This document shows, in pieces, positions 7,940-16,200 of a stretch of 64,000 nucleotides of DNA. Origin of the DNA: Saccharofermentans sp. (GTDB lineage Bacteria > Bacillota > Clostridia > Saccharofermentanales > Saccharofermentanaceae); contig JAKSRC010000009.1 of NCBI GenBank assembly GCA_024403855.1, forward strand, positions 1 through 64,000, read 5' to 3'. The notes beneath the pieces are model-generated. The model saw only the letters and a program-made list of their open reading frames with translations. It was not told the DNA's origin and ran no database searches. The translations under genes were made by a program, and so were the position numbers. The number at the start of each line of letters is the position of its first letter. Within the stretch, counting starts at the first letter, position 1.

Positions 7940-9073
7940 TTATTTCTGTTCACCCGGTCTGACAGTTACATTACCTGAACCATCGACTCTGATAGCAGAA
8001 CCGCAGAAATCACAGTGACCTACAGTATGCTTACGAATCTTGATGTTAGTAGCGCCGCAGTTCGGACATGTAACAGCAACATTCTGAGTCTCAAGCTGAT
8101 CTTCGTACTGCTTTCTGTTGAAATCGACTTGTTTCTGCGTTGCAACTGCCTGTGCCTGAGTAGCCTCAGCTCTCGCCTGCGCTGCCTTCTGCTTTGCGAC
8201 AGCAACCTTACGGCTCTTAACGATCTTAGCAGTAATAATGATGCCGATAACAAGAATGATAGCAACAGCAACAATAACGCCAATCTGCTTCCATGAAAGC
8301 TGCTTCTTCATCATTCTGTTAGCCGCCTGACAGAAAGCCTGATCAAAGAACTGACCCTCTGTGAGATTGTTATCTGTGTAATAGTAATCGATATAATCGA
8401 GCAAAATCTCTCTTGCCTGCTTATCCATTACCTGAACTTCAGCATCATAACCCGGAGTAGCAGTACAAATATAATTGCTTGAAGCATTCGGGTATTCACG
8501 GAAAATAACGATAAGGTGTCCTTCGTCATCGCCGAAAAGTTCTTTGTACTTTATGTCAGAAAGTTCTTCAAGACTCTCTTCGTACTTAAAGTCTTTTCCT
8601 TCTTCACCCATAATCCAGAGATAAGGTTGTACGCCTGTCTTCTCATAGAAATATCTAAGACCATGAATGAGTGAATTTTCTTCACCATAATCGTCAATCC
8701 AATCACCCCAGTCGTCCTGATACCACTCTTCGTAAGGCGTGCACTTGGAATCAGGAAGAGGCTCTCGGTTTACAGTGGAACGCTCAATAAAAAGAGGAAT
8801 GTTACCATTAGCACTTCCTTCCAATGCAGCAATAAACAGACCAATAAATGAAATTATGATAATGATCGCAATGATAGATCCGAATACAGAACCGCAACCG
8901 CCGCCACTGCGATGACTTCCACCACTATAGCCACCGGAAGAACCATAACTTCTTGAGCTATGTGAATAAGAAGATCTTGACGAATGGTAGGATGAACCAC
9001 CGCCTGAATGTGAATGACTGCTTGAATGATGTGAGCTGTGGTGGGAACCACCGCCTCCGCCGCCTCTACCCAT
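7940..9073 (-). CDS. TPM-like membrane protein with His/Ser/Gly-rich N-terminus and C-terminal zinc ribbon
   Basis: The 377-residue product has four parts. Residues about 1-60 are low-complexity Gly/Ser/His/Tyr. Next is a membrane segment (about 63-84, IIAIIIIISFIGLFIAAL). An outer domain follows that resembles the TPM/YgcG fold (a short LIHGLRYFYEKTGVQPYLWI-like strand-helix region and DDEGHLIVIF). Last come a second membrane helix (about 268-290), a coiled Gln/Ala-rich segment and a zinc ribbon (CPNCG...CDFCG). GGGAGGATTATTTCT precedes the ATG. It is inserted between rimM and trmD, which are normally adjacent, and its stop nearly touches trmD. Role is unknown; TPM proteins are often linked to membrane-protein quality control. 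Confidence 0.75.
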   Translation of the reverse strand: MGRGGGGGGSHHSSHHSSSHSHSGGGSSYHSSRSSYSHSSRSYGSSGGYSGGSHRSGGGCGSVFGSIIAIIIIISFIGLFIAALEGSANGNIPLFIERSTVNREPLPDSKCTPYEEWYQDDWGDWIDDYGEENSLIHGLRYFYEKTGVQPYLWIMGEEGKDFKYEESLEELSDIKYKELFGDDEGHLIVIFREYPNASSNYICTATPGYDAEVQVMDKQAREILLDYIDYYYTDNNLTEGQFFDQAFCQAANRMMKKQLSWKQIGVIVAVAIILVIGIIITAKIVKSRKVAVAKQKAAQARAEATQAQAVATQKQVDFNRKQYEDQLETQNVAVTCPNCGATNIKIRKHTVGHCDFCGSAIRVDGSGNVTVRPGEQK

Positions 9074-9147
9074 AGAAATAATCCTCCCTCAAACGCTGTA
9101 AACACAGCTTATTCCAGAAAATATAATACCATACGAAATAATTACTT

Positions 9148-9675
9148 TTAATCGTACAACTCGTAAAGGCCATCAGGCATCTTGCACTTGATATAACCTT
9201 CAGCGATATTTACGTCATAACAGTAAGCATTTACAAAGGGGATCATTAAATTCTTCTTCTTTGAATCGCGCTTAATCTCAAGGGTAAACTGTGAGCCTGT
9301 CTCAAAACAGTCGCTAACATTTCCTACTTCACCCTTTTCATCATCAATGACCTTAAGACCTATAAGATCTGTGATGAAATAGCTACCCTCTTTAAGCTTA
9401 ACCGCATTACTCCTGTCAACAGCAATAAATCTGCCGCGCAAAAGCTCCGCCTTATCCCTATCTTCAACCCCGTTAAATCTGACAAGTACGTTGCCACGAT
9501 CTAATCTGGCAACTTTGCATACTAAAGCTTCGGGCTTCTCAAACTTCTGCCCGCAAACAAAACATTCCTTTAACTTAAGGAAACGGCGCGGGTCGTCCGT
9601 CAGGGGATAGACTTTAACTTCCCCACGGACGCCATGCGCGCCGATTATCTTTCCTATAATGATGAGATTATCCAA
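9148..9675 (-). CDS. rimM: 16S rRNA processing protein RimM
   Basis: RimM helps mature the 30S head domain together with S19. The 175-residue protein has the N-terminal motif GKIIGAHGVRGEVKVYPLTD, then the RLDRGNVLVRFNGVEDRD region and the C-terminal PRC-barrel part (YFITDLIGLKV, PFVNAY). The start is TTG at 9675, with only a weak AGG upstream; no better start fits the family N-terminus. It lies 5 bp after the khpA stop. Confidence 0.93.
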   Translation of the reverse strand: MDNLIIIGKIIGAHGVRGEVKVYPLTDDPRRFLKLKECFVCGQKFEKPEALVCKVARLDRGNVLVRFNGVEDRDKAELLRGRFIAVDRSNAVKLKEGSYFITDLIGLKVIDDEKGEVGNVSDCFETGSQFTLEIKRDSKKKNLMIPFVNAYCYDVNIAEGYIKCKMPDGLYELYD

Positions 9676-9680
9676 AAGAA

Positions 9681-9911
9681 TCAGCCTACTATATCGACTA
9701 TAACGCGCTTACCTTCTTTGAGGTACTTCGCCTTCATTATTGAACGGATGGCCTGAGCTCTCTTACCATTCTTGCCGATAATCTTTCCTGTATCCTCAGG
9801 AGCAACAGACAGTTCGAAAACAACTGTGTTTCCACGTTCTGTCTTCTTTACGTTTACCTCATCAGGATTACTTACAAGTTCCCTGGCGATATAAACCAAT
9901 AAATCGTCCAT
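9681..9911 (-). CDS. khpA: KH-domain RNA-binding protein KhpA (YlqC)
   Basis: The 76-residue single KH domain has the GxxG loop in KIIGKNGKRAQAIRSI. In other Firmicutes KhpA pairs with KhpB and binds RNA in cell-size and division control. GGAAGGAG lies upstream of the ATG. Its place between rpsP and rimM is the classic one. Confidence 0.95.
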   Translation of the reverse strand: MDDLLVYIARELVSNPDEVNVKKTERGNTVVFELSVAPEDTGKIIGKNGKRAQAIRSIMKAKYLKEGKRVIVDIVG

Positions 9912-9959
9912 GTAAAGATCTCCTTCCTATTCTGATTCAAGGCCTAACTGATAATCAAA

Positions 9960-10202
9960 TCAGATGATGCCCTGCTTCTTAAGAAGAGTCTTTACTGTAT
10001 CTGTAGGCTGAGCGCCGTTAGCGATCCACTTCTTTGCAGCATCGCTGTCGATCTTAATGCTGTCTGTATCTGTCATAGGATCATAGTAACCGATTTCCTC
10101 GATGAAACGACCATCTCTAGGATATCTTGCATCAGCAACAACAACACGATAGAAAGGTGCCTTCTTCTTACCCATTCTTCTCAAACGAATCTTAACTGCC
10201 AT
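9960..10202 (-). CDS. rpsP: 30S ribosomal protein S16
   Basis: The 80-residue protein starts [20 protein letters not shown], a clear S16 N-terminus, and includes the GYYDP motif. A longer frame begins at a TTG at 10217, but that codon lies inside the GGAGG ribosome binding site, so the ATG at 10202 is the start. It is encoded 66 bp after ffh. Confidence 0.97.
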   Translation of the reverse strand: MAVKIRLRRMGKKKAPFYRVVVADARYPRDGRFIEEIGYYDPMTDTDSIKIDSDAAKKWIANGAQPTDTVKTLLKKQGII

Positions 10203-10268
10203 TTTTGTTTCCTCCAAAAATTAATTTGTTTTTTTATAATCTACGCCATTTCAATGGCGGGATTTACT

Positions 10269-11807
10269 TTATCTTCTGCCCTTACGCTTCTTTTTGCGGT
10301 CACGTCTGCCGGCAGGAACAAAAGGTGTACCATCATCAGTATCCTTGGGAGCTGACAAACTACCCAATCCCTGAGGGAAACCTGTTCCCATTCCGGAACC
10401 AAGGCCGCCCATATTACCCAGGTTACCCATATTGCCGAGACCACCCATGTTGCCCTTAAGGCCCATCTTTGCAGCCTGCTTGGCAAAACCCTTAGGCATC
10501 TTGAAGCCGCCCTTGCCATTGCTGAACTGCTTCATCAACTTAGCTGTCTGCTCATACTGAGCCATAAGCTTATTTACGTCAGATACCTGTACGCCGGCAC
10601 CTGCAGCAATTCTCTTTCTTCGTGAGGCATTAAGAATTGAAGGTGATCTTCTTTCCTTCTTTGTCATTGAAGAAATAATTGCCATCTGTCTGTCGACAAT
10701 CCTGTCATCAAGATCTTCATCCTTGATCTTGCCTGCAGTACCCGGCATCATGCCAACGAGATCCTTAAGTGAGCCCATCTTCTTCATCTGTTCGAACTGT
10801 GAATACAGATCGTCGAGATTGAAGTTGTTGCCCATCATACGCTCCATTGCCTTGAGGGCTTCTTCCTCATCAATGTTAGCCTGAGCCTTCTCAATAAGAC
10901 TTACGACATCACCCATTCCGAGGATTCTGTCAGCCATACGCTGAGGATAGAACTTCTCAATTGCTTCTACCTTTTCGCCTGTACAAATGTACTTGATAGG
11001 CTTATTTGTAAGCTTACGAATGGATAAAGCAGCACCGCCTCTGGCGTCACCGTCGAGCTTTGTCATGATGAAGCCGTCCATACCGATGTTCTGCTCGAAA
11101 AGCTGTGCTATATTAACAGCTTCCTGACCGATCATCGCATCGACGACAAGGAGTTTCTCTGTAGGATTTACAGCTGCTGCAATATCTCTGAGCTCTTCCA
11201 TAAGAGCTTCATCAGCAACTGTACGACCTGCAGTATCGATAATAAGGTAATTGCAAAGCATATATCTTGCCTTGCCTTCACCGTCTTTAGCAATCTTTAC
11301 GGCATCCTTTTCCTCAGGATCGATATAACAGTCGACACCGATAGAATCACTTAATACCTTGAGCTGCTGGGCAGCTGCGGGTCTGTGAACGTCAACTGAT
11401 ACGACCATCGGCTTTTTGCCGTTCTCTTTTAACAACTTGGCAAGCTTTGCTGCAGTAGTTGTCTTACCTGCACCCTGAAGACCATAGAGGATGATTATAT
11501 TAAATCCGCTGTCGGAAACCTTAAGCTTATCTTCGCCTTCTTCACCACCCAGAAGCTCAGTCAAAGATTCTCTTACGATCTTTACGATCTGCTGACCGGG
11601 TGTAAAGGATTCCTGTACATCAGCGCCCTTGCACTTCTCGGTCATTTCAGCGACAAATTCCTTAACTACGCTGTAGTTAACATCGGCTTCAAGAAGAGCC
11701 ATGCGAATCTCACGCATCATCTCCTTTAAGTCGCTCTCGCTTACGCGTGCCTTGCCGCGCATCTTTGAGGTTATATTCTGAAGTTTTTCAGATAAGCTCT
11801 CAAACAC
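10269..11807 (-). CDS. ffh: Signal recognition particle protein Ffh
   Basis: Ffh binds signal sequences and 4.5S/scRNA and delivers ribosomes to FtsY at the membrane. The 512-residue protein has an N domain, the G domain with GLQGAGKTTTAAKLA, DTAGR and TKLDGDARGG, and a methionine-rich M domain with the RRKRIAAGAG RNA-binding region. It ends in a Met/Gly-rich repeat (GGLGNMGNLGNMGGLG) and a basic GRRDRKKKRKGRR tail. The start is GTG at 11807, overlapping the SD region after ylxM. That the glycine-rich tail helps grip hydrophobic peptides is inference. Confidence 0.97.
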   Translation of the reverse strand: MFESLSEKLQNITSKMRGKARVSESDLKEMMREIRMALLEADVNYSVVKEFVAEMTEKCKGADVQESFTPGQQIVKIVRESLTELLGGEEGEDKLKVSDSGFNIIILYGLQGAGKTTTAAKLAKLLKENGKKPMVVSVDVHRPAAAQQLKVLSDSIGVDCYIDPEEKDAVKIAKDGEGKARYMLCNYLIIDTAGRTVADEALMEELRDIAAAVNPTEKLLVVDAMIGQEAVNIAQLFEQNIGMDGFIMTKLDGDARGGAALSIRKLTNKPIKYICTGEKVEAIEKFYPQRMADRILGMGDVVSLIEKAQANIDEEEALKAMERMMGNNFNLDDLYSQFEQMKKMGSLKDLVGMMPGTAGKIKDEDLDDRIVDRQMAIISSMTKKERRSPSILNASRRKRIAAGAGVQVSDVNKLMAQYEQTAKLMKQFSNGKGGFKMPKGFAKQAAKMGLKGNMGGLGNMGNLGNMGGLGSGMGTGFPQGLGSLSAPKDTDDGTPFVPAGRRDRKKKRKGRR

Positions 11808-11811
11808 TTTC

Positions 11812-12138
11812 TTACATTTCCTCTATCAATTCTTCAAGTTCTTTAGAAGCTTTGTCTGTATCGCCGCTTCTTATAAGATCTAAAGCTTTTCTTGCTTTTG
11901 CCTGCTGCTTCTCGAAAAGAGTCAGGAGTCCTAACTTCTGCTCATATTCTTCAAGCTGCTTTTCTGCCCTTTTGACCGTATCGTGAACGCCCTGTCTTGA
12001 GATTCCCTCAGCCTCAGCAATCTCTGCCAAAGTCAGGTCATCGTTATAATAGCTTTCACAAGTACGCCTCATCTTGGGCGTAAGAAGGTTGCCATAGAAA
12101 TCGAGTAAAAGGTCTGTTCTTACTGACTTTTCACGCAT
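11812..12138 (-). CDS. ylxM: YlxM-type helix-turn-helix protein, SRP operon partner
   Basis: The 108-residue protein has a sigma-70 region 4-like helix-turn-helix (LAEIAEAEGISRQGVHDTVKRA) followed by a charged helix. YlxM of other Firmicutes associates with the SRP and modulates Ffh GTPase activity. It is the first gene after a strong promoter (12172-12200), with AGGGAGGAG upstream, and is followed by ffh after only 4 bp. Confidence 0.93.
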   Translation of the reverse strand: MREKSVRTDLLLDFYGNLLTPKMRRTCESYYNDDLTLAEIAEAEGISRQGVHDTVKRAEKQLEEYEQKLGLLTLFEKQQAKARKALDLIRSGDTDKASKELEELIEEM

Positions 12139-12171
12139 TTAAAGGCACTCCTCCCTATTTAATGCCTGCAC

Positions 12172-12200
12172 ATAATAACAAAGCATTGGAAGAGTGTCAA
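12172..12200 (-). promoter_or_regulatory. Promoter of the ylxM-ffh ribosome-maturation operon
   Basis: On the minus strand TTGACA (12200-12195) and TATTAT (12177-12172) are separated by exactly 17 bases, about 30 bp upstream of ylxM. This is a strong vegetative sigma-A-type match. I see no convincing terminator between it and the NUDIX gene. Confidence 0.8.
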
Positions 12201-12227
12201 GTATTTTTACTTGTCAGAATGAATGAT

Positions 12228-12791
12228 TTAGCTTTTTGCCCACCAATAGCAATATGCCTGTGTTCTTGCTGCAAATGCCGTTGAAGTCTTAAGAAGTTCT
12301 CTTACTTCATCCTTGGTATACCAGCGAGCTTCGATTTCTTCTTCATCCGATGTGCTGGGTGAGAATTCGCCTTCAGCTTTTCCAAGCACACAGCAGCTTC
12401 TCTCATTTGTGATTCCTACACCGGAAAAACTTAAAGGAAGAACTTCATCAATCGCGAAAAGATTTAATCCCGTCTCTTCCCAGAGCTCTCTTTTCGCTGC
12501 TACTTCAGGAGTCTCTCCTGCATCAATGAGACCTGCCGGGAAATTATAAGCAAAGCCTCCGACAGCCATTCTGTACTCTTTGTTCAGGAGAAGCTTTTCG
12601 CCATCAGCACTTGTAACAATCAAGACTACAGCATCGCACTTTTCGCGAGCGATATCCTCAAGACTTGTAATGTTCTTGTCTCTGGATACCATCTCGTAAA
12701 TTTTCTTGTTGCCGAGTGAAGTCTCATATTCGGCATTATAAGATGTTATAAAACGACCTTCGTGAACTTTATTTACACCAATGAACTTCAT
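12228..12791 (-). CDS. NUDIX hydrolase, ADP-ribose pyrophosphatase-like
   Basis: The 187-residue protein contains a perfect NUDIX box beginning GLIDAGETPEV (Gly87, Glu93, Arg101-Glu102, Glu105-Glu106, Gly108), which holds the catalytic metal. The preceding strand pattern and length suit ADP-sugar pyrophosphatases of the NudF type. Substrate is not provable from sequence. The ATG overlaps the stop of the flavin reductase-like gene by 4 bp, so the two are translationally coupled. Confidence 0.9.
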   Translation of the reverse strand: MKFIGVNKVHEGRFITSYNAEYETSLGNKKIYEMVSRDKNITSLEDIAREKCDAVVLIVTSADGEKLLLNKEYRMAVGGFAYNFPAGLIDAGETPEVAAKRELWEETGLNLFAIDEVLPLSFSGVGITNERSCCVLGKAEGEFSPSTSDEEEIEARWYTKDEVRELLKTSTAFAARTQAYCYWWAKS

Positions 12792-13399
12792 TTCTTGCTC
12801 TTCCCCATTCTCTTCTTAATGATGTCTTCTTTTGCAACTGAGTAACCGAAGAAACCAAGCTTCTCTCCCAGGAGATAGTATTCACCATGGTTGTATGCGA
12901 CAAGTCTGGCGTTATCAAGGCAAAGCTTTCCGTTCTCATCGAGAAGATAAGAATCAGCTGTAACAGCTTTGATCTCTCCGATGAACATGTCATGTGATCC
13001 AAGTTCTGTAACACTCTTTACCACACAGGAAATAGATACAGGAGCTTCCTTGATAGCGTATGCATACTCCATCTCTTTTCCCTTAACAGGTGTTAATGAG
13101 CATGACTTAAATTTTTCTTCGTTCTCGCCGCCCCTTACACCGCAGTAATCACAAGCTTTGCATAAAGACTTTGAAACAAGATTTACTACGAATTCACCTG
13201 TCTCAGAGATAAGCTTATGTGAATATCTGCTCTTACGAATGCTTACTGAAATCATTGGCGGTTCAGAATTAACCGTACCTGCCCAGGCAGCAGTCATGAT
13301 ATTAGGTTTACCATCCTTACTTCCTGAAGACACCATAACTACAGGAACAGGATTCAATATTGTTGAAATGCCCACATCTACTTTATCGTGCTTAGCCAT
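12788..13399 (-). CDS. Flavin reductase-like FMN-binding protein
   Basis: The 203-residue protein belongs to the split-barrel flavin reductase domain family: NPVPVVMVSS, KPNIMTAAWAG and RKSRYSHKLI form the FMN site, followed by EFVVNLVS and HDMFIGEIKAV. It probably binds FMN and may transfer electrons in anaerobic redox metabolism. The sequence CKACDYCGVRGG carries three close cysteines, seen in several clostridial members. It starts 4 bp after the Ogt fusion and overlaps the NUDIX gene. Confidence 0.88.
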   Translation of the reverse strand: MAKHDKVDVGISTILNPVPVVMVSSGSKDGKPNIMTAAWAGTVNSEPPMISVSIRKSRYSHKLISETGEFVVNLVSKSLCKACDYCGVRGGENEEKFKSCSLTPVKGKEMEYAYAIKEAPVSISCVVKSVTELGSHDMFIGEIKAVTADSYLLDENGKLCLDNARLVAYNHGEYYLLGEKLGFFGYSVAKEDIIKKRMGKSKK

Positions 13400-13403
13400 T
13401 ATC

Positions 13404-14486
13404 TTAGCCCTCCTTGTAAATAAGCGGAGTTACCGCTGTAAAGCTCTCATGCAAGAGCAAATAGTCCTTAATATCAATACCGGCAGAATATCCTACGATG
13501 CTTCCGTCTTTACCGATTACTCTATGGCAGGGAACAACAACCGCAACAGGATTATCAGCGCAGGCACTACCTACAGCTCTCGTAATCTTGCGTGCTTCCT
13601 TAAGATCTCCATCAGTAAGGATAAGTGCTACATCCTCATAACTTGCCGTACCGCCATAGGGTATCGAATTCAAAGCATTCCATACCTTCTTCTGGAACGT
13701 AGTACCCACATTGAATCTGACATTCAGATCGAAGCCTGCTCGGTTGCTTCCGAAATATTCCTTAAGCTCAACATAAGCTTTGGCGAGCTCGTCCGGCAAA
13801 TATTTCAATTGTTCTTCATCAAGATTATAGTAACCCTCATCATTTCGACAGAGTCCGCCATTGTTATCCAATAAACCAAGACCACCGGCAACGTTATTTA
13901 TAAAGGGATCTTCAAGCTGCTGGCCATAATGGAAAAGCTTTAATGAATCAATGTAATCCTGACCGCCGGAGACAACACAAACGCCTCTCTCAAAAGGAAC
14001 AAAGCAGACATTGTATCTTGGATACTCATAAGAAAGCATCGCGAAAAGACCGGCATCTTCGAATCCGACCTTATTTCTGACTTCATCCTTTAAGACAGCT
14101 TCCTGAACAAATCCGGCTCCTAAAAGAATTCTTTCAAGGCCTTCATTACCCTGATTACATATAACGGTTACTTTGTGATAGTACTCCTCAAGGAAGCAGT
14201 AATTCAAAACTGCATCTACTATTCCACTTTGAGTATCTGCATTAGCATCGTTAGTAAAAACAAAATCGATATGCGCTCTGCAATTCTTTCTGTCAGGCCT
14301 GAAAAGCTTGATCATGGCATAGATGACATCATCCTTGGAAGCTACTAAAGCCTCACCCTGACTTCCTGAGCCAAGCGCTCTGATATCATTTTCGATTAGT
14401 TTGACAGTTCCTTCCATAAGCCCACGCTTACGAAGATCGGAGCCATCTGATATCAGTATCTTACGAAGAACGATTCTGTCAGCCAT
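13404..14486 (-). CDS. GNAT-like acetyltransferase fused to O6-alkylguanine-DNA methyltransferase
   Basis: The C-terminal third is a complete Ogt/MGMT DNA-binding domain: FQKKVWNALNSIPYGGTASY, the alkyl-accepting cysteine in PCHRVIG (about residue 320) and GYSAGIDIKDYLL. It removes alkyl groups from guanine O6 in a suicidal reaction. The N-terminal half looks like a GNAT fold, ending NQGNEGLERILLGAGF, typical of the RimJ/RimL branch; this part is a weaker call. I chose the ATG at 14486 (ribosome binding site GGAGAA) because the longer frame overlaps the lipoprotein gene. The start overlaps that gene's stop by 8 bp. Confidence 0.85.
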   Translation of the reverse strand: MADRIVLRKILISDGSDLRKRGLMEGTVKLIENDIRALGSGSQGEALVASKDDVIYAMIKLFRPDRKNCRAHIDFVFTNDANADTQSGIVDAVLNYCFLEEYYHKVTVICNQGNEGLERILLGAGFVQEAVLKDEVRNKVGFEDAGLFAMLSYEYPRYNVCFVPFERGVCVVSGGQDYIDSLKLFHYGQQLEDPFINNVAGGLGLLDNNGGLCRNDEGYYNLDEEQLKYLPDELAKAYVELKEYFGSNRAGFDLNVRFNVGTTFQKKVWNALNSIPYGGTASYEDVALILTDGDLKEARKITRAVGSACADNPVAVVVPCHRVIGKDGSIVGYSAGIDIKDYLLLHESFTAVTPLIYKEG

Positions 14487-15864
14487 AGCACTTCTCCGGA
14501 TCAAACTCGCCAAGACGCTTTGCATATTCAGCAATATACTCATTCGTTTTGGCAAACATCATATCGTCAAACGAATTCGGACAATAAACAGCGTTATCCA
14601 TTACCTGACGGAAATCTTCAGCCATGTACCCGAAAATCTCATCCTGGCAAATAAAATCCCACAAAGCAGCATTTCTTGTAAGAGGCATTAATCCGGACAT
14701 ATTCTCAAGCCTGTAAATCAAAAGCTGTGCATCAGGATCAAAAGAAATAAATGTTGCAAACTCCGTTGCAAAAGCTGAATTAGAAGATTCTTTTGAAACA
14801 CAAAGAGAATATGTACTTATATAAGGAACACCTTCATTGGTTGCATCAGAACAAGGAAGATGTAAAAGATAAAGACTTCCGGGATAGTAATCTGCCCAGG
14901 TTCTTATATTCGCAGAAGAATCAACCCACAAAGCAGCCTTTCTGGAATAAATAGAATCTGCTCCGCCAATCTGATCCTGTGCCAAAAAAGACGAATAAAG
15001 GCCCTTAATATAAGAAGTGGCATCATTAATCACTTCCTTGGAAGAAGCCTTGTCATTCTTGTATTCTTCGTTGACCATGTAAGAAGTTGGAATGTCGCTG
15101 TTAAATGCAGAACCCAGGTATGGAATCATCTGATATGCAGAAGCGAAGCCACTAACTGATTTGTATTCATTCTTTATAGCGACAAGATATTCTCTTAAGT
15201 TTGCAGTAGTATTCTTTGCCGGAAGCTTACCCATCTTCGTAGGGATATAGTCTGTATTTCCTAAAATAATCCTGGCAGAACAAAAATGCGGTACGGCATA
15301 GTAAACACCGCCTTCTGAATCGGAGGTAAATGCACCAGAGTAAACCTGGCGTGCATTTAAATAAACGTCATCAGCAAGGTAGCTGTTAAGTTCAGTGGAA
15401 TAACCGGCTTTATAAATGGCAGAACTATCCTCAGCTAAGAAAAGATCCGGCATATTCCCTTCACTTTTCCAACTTGCAACCTGCTCCAGACCGGCACCGG
15501 TACTGCTACATTCGATATTAGTAACAACATAATTTGTAGCTACTGAAGACAATGCATCTGTATCAATAGAAAGGCCTGTCTCAGAGCTCTCCCAAAGTCC
15601 ATTATTCTTGCAATAGAACATCGCAGAAAGACACTGAATAGTAAGATCTGAGTAAGGAAGAGCTACCTGGAGCTGGCGGATATCCTTTCCTGAATCCGGC
15701 TTAATAGAAGCATCGGAAGACTCTACTGTCTCCTCCTGTTCTTCCTGAGTAACTATCGGAGGAAATCTGTCATCACCCTTTTTGCAGCTTGTGAACAAAG
15801 CGCCAGCAAATGACACACACAGAATCAGACTTAATGCTTTATATCCAAGACTTAAGACCTTCAT
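14479..15864 (-). CDS. Extracellular solute-binding lipoprotein
   Basis: The 461-residue protein has a signal peptide with lipobox FTSC (cysteine near residue 27), an acidic Ser-rich linker, and a family 1 solute-binding body. Supporting segments are VASWKSEGNMPDLFLAEDSS, GGVYYAVPHF and KAALWVDSSANI. It should be anchored outside the membrane and bind a sugar or similar ligand. No permease or ATPase genes lie nearby; instead it begins an operon with DNA-repair and redox genes, which is odd. GGAGGAG lies upstream. A TATAAT lies upstream near 15888 without a good -35 element. Confidence 0.85.
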   Translation of the reverse strand: MKVLSLGYKALSLILCVSFAGALFTSCKKGDDRFPPIVTQEEQEETVESSDASIKPDSGKDIRQLQVALPYSDLTIQCLSAMFYCKNNGLWESSETGLSIDTDALSSVATNYVVTNIECSSTGAGLEQVASWKSEGNMPDLFLAEDSSAIYKAGYSTELNSYLADDVYLNARQVYSGAFTSDSEGGVYYAVPHFCSARIILGNTDYIPTKMGKLPAKNTTANLREYLVAIKNEYKSVSGFASAYQMIPYLGSAFNSDIPTSYMVNEEYKNDKASSKEVINDATSYIKGLYSSFLAQDQIGGADSIYSRKAALWVDSSANIRTWADYYPGSLYLLHLPCSDATNEGVPYISTYSLCVSKESSNSAFATEFATFISFDPDAQLLIYRLENMSGLMPLTRNAALWDFICQDEIFGYMAEDFRQVMDNAVYCPNSFDDMMFAKTNEYIAEYAKRLGEFDPEKCYG

Positions 15865-15928
15865 AAAAAAGACTCCTCCACTGCACTAATTATAACATTC
15901 TTATCGAGAAAGCTTGACTTTCTTTCAC

Positions 15929-15957
15929 TTGACACTCAACTACCAAATATGTATATT
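15929..15957 (+). promoter_or_regulatory. Promoter of tRNA-Thr
   Basis: TTGACA (15929-15934) and TATATT (15952-15957) are 17 bases apart, and the tRNA begins 10 bases after the -10 box. It is a textbook stable-RNA promoter. Confidence 0.9.
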
Positions 15958-15967
15958 TTTATGGCAC

Positions 15968-16042
15968 GCCAAAGTGGCTCAGGGGTAGAGCAATTCACTC
16001 GTAATGAATAGGCCGCGGGTTCGATTCCCGCCTTTGGCTCCA
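15968..16042 (+). tRNA. tRNA-Thr, anticodon CGT
   Basis: The cloverleaf is complete. The acceptor stem is GCCAAAG/CTTTGGC, the D stem GCTC/GAGC, the anticodon stem ATTCA/TGAAT with loop CTCGTAA, and the T arm GCGGG-TTCGATT-CCCGC. The anticodon CGT at loop positions 34-36 reads ACG (Thr). The CCA end is encoded (16040-16042). Confidence 0.95.
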
Positions 16043-16049
16043 TAAATTT

Positions 16050-16096
16050 CATCCCCCGTTCTTGGTACTTAATCCAAGCGGGGGATGTTTTGTTTT
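16050..16096 (+). terminator. Terminator after tRNA-Thr
   Basis: A nine-base outer stem (CATCCCCCG / CGGGGGATG) with an inner CTTGG/CCAAG stem is followed by TTTTGTTTT. It ends the single-tRNA transcript. Confidence 0.9.
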
Positions 16097-16131
16097 CGAA
16101 GTCCCAAAATGCATTCCAATCAGAATAAATC

Positions 16132-16174
16132 AGCAAAAAACAACACCTCCGAGAGCTTGAGGCTGACGGAGGTG
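16132..16174 (-). terminator. Terminator of the purine operon
   Basis: Perfect 8-bp arms CACCTCCG / CGGAGGTG (16144-16151 and 16167-16174) are followed on the minus strand by TTGTTTTTTG. It lies just past the AICAR transformylase gene. Confidence 0.88.
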
Positions 16175-16200
16175 CAGATTAATCCGATTTATTTTGCTTA

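Noticed and set aside
15936..16136. 66-residue minus-strand frame covering the tRNA-Thr
   Set aside because: It is the antisense of a clear tRNA and contains the typical spurious AGIEPAAYSL-type peptide seen in overannotated genomes.
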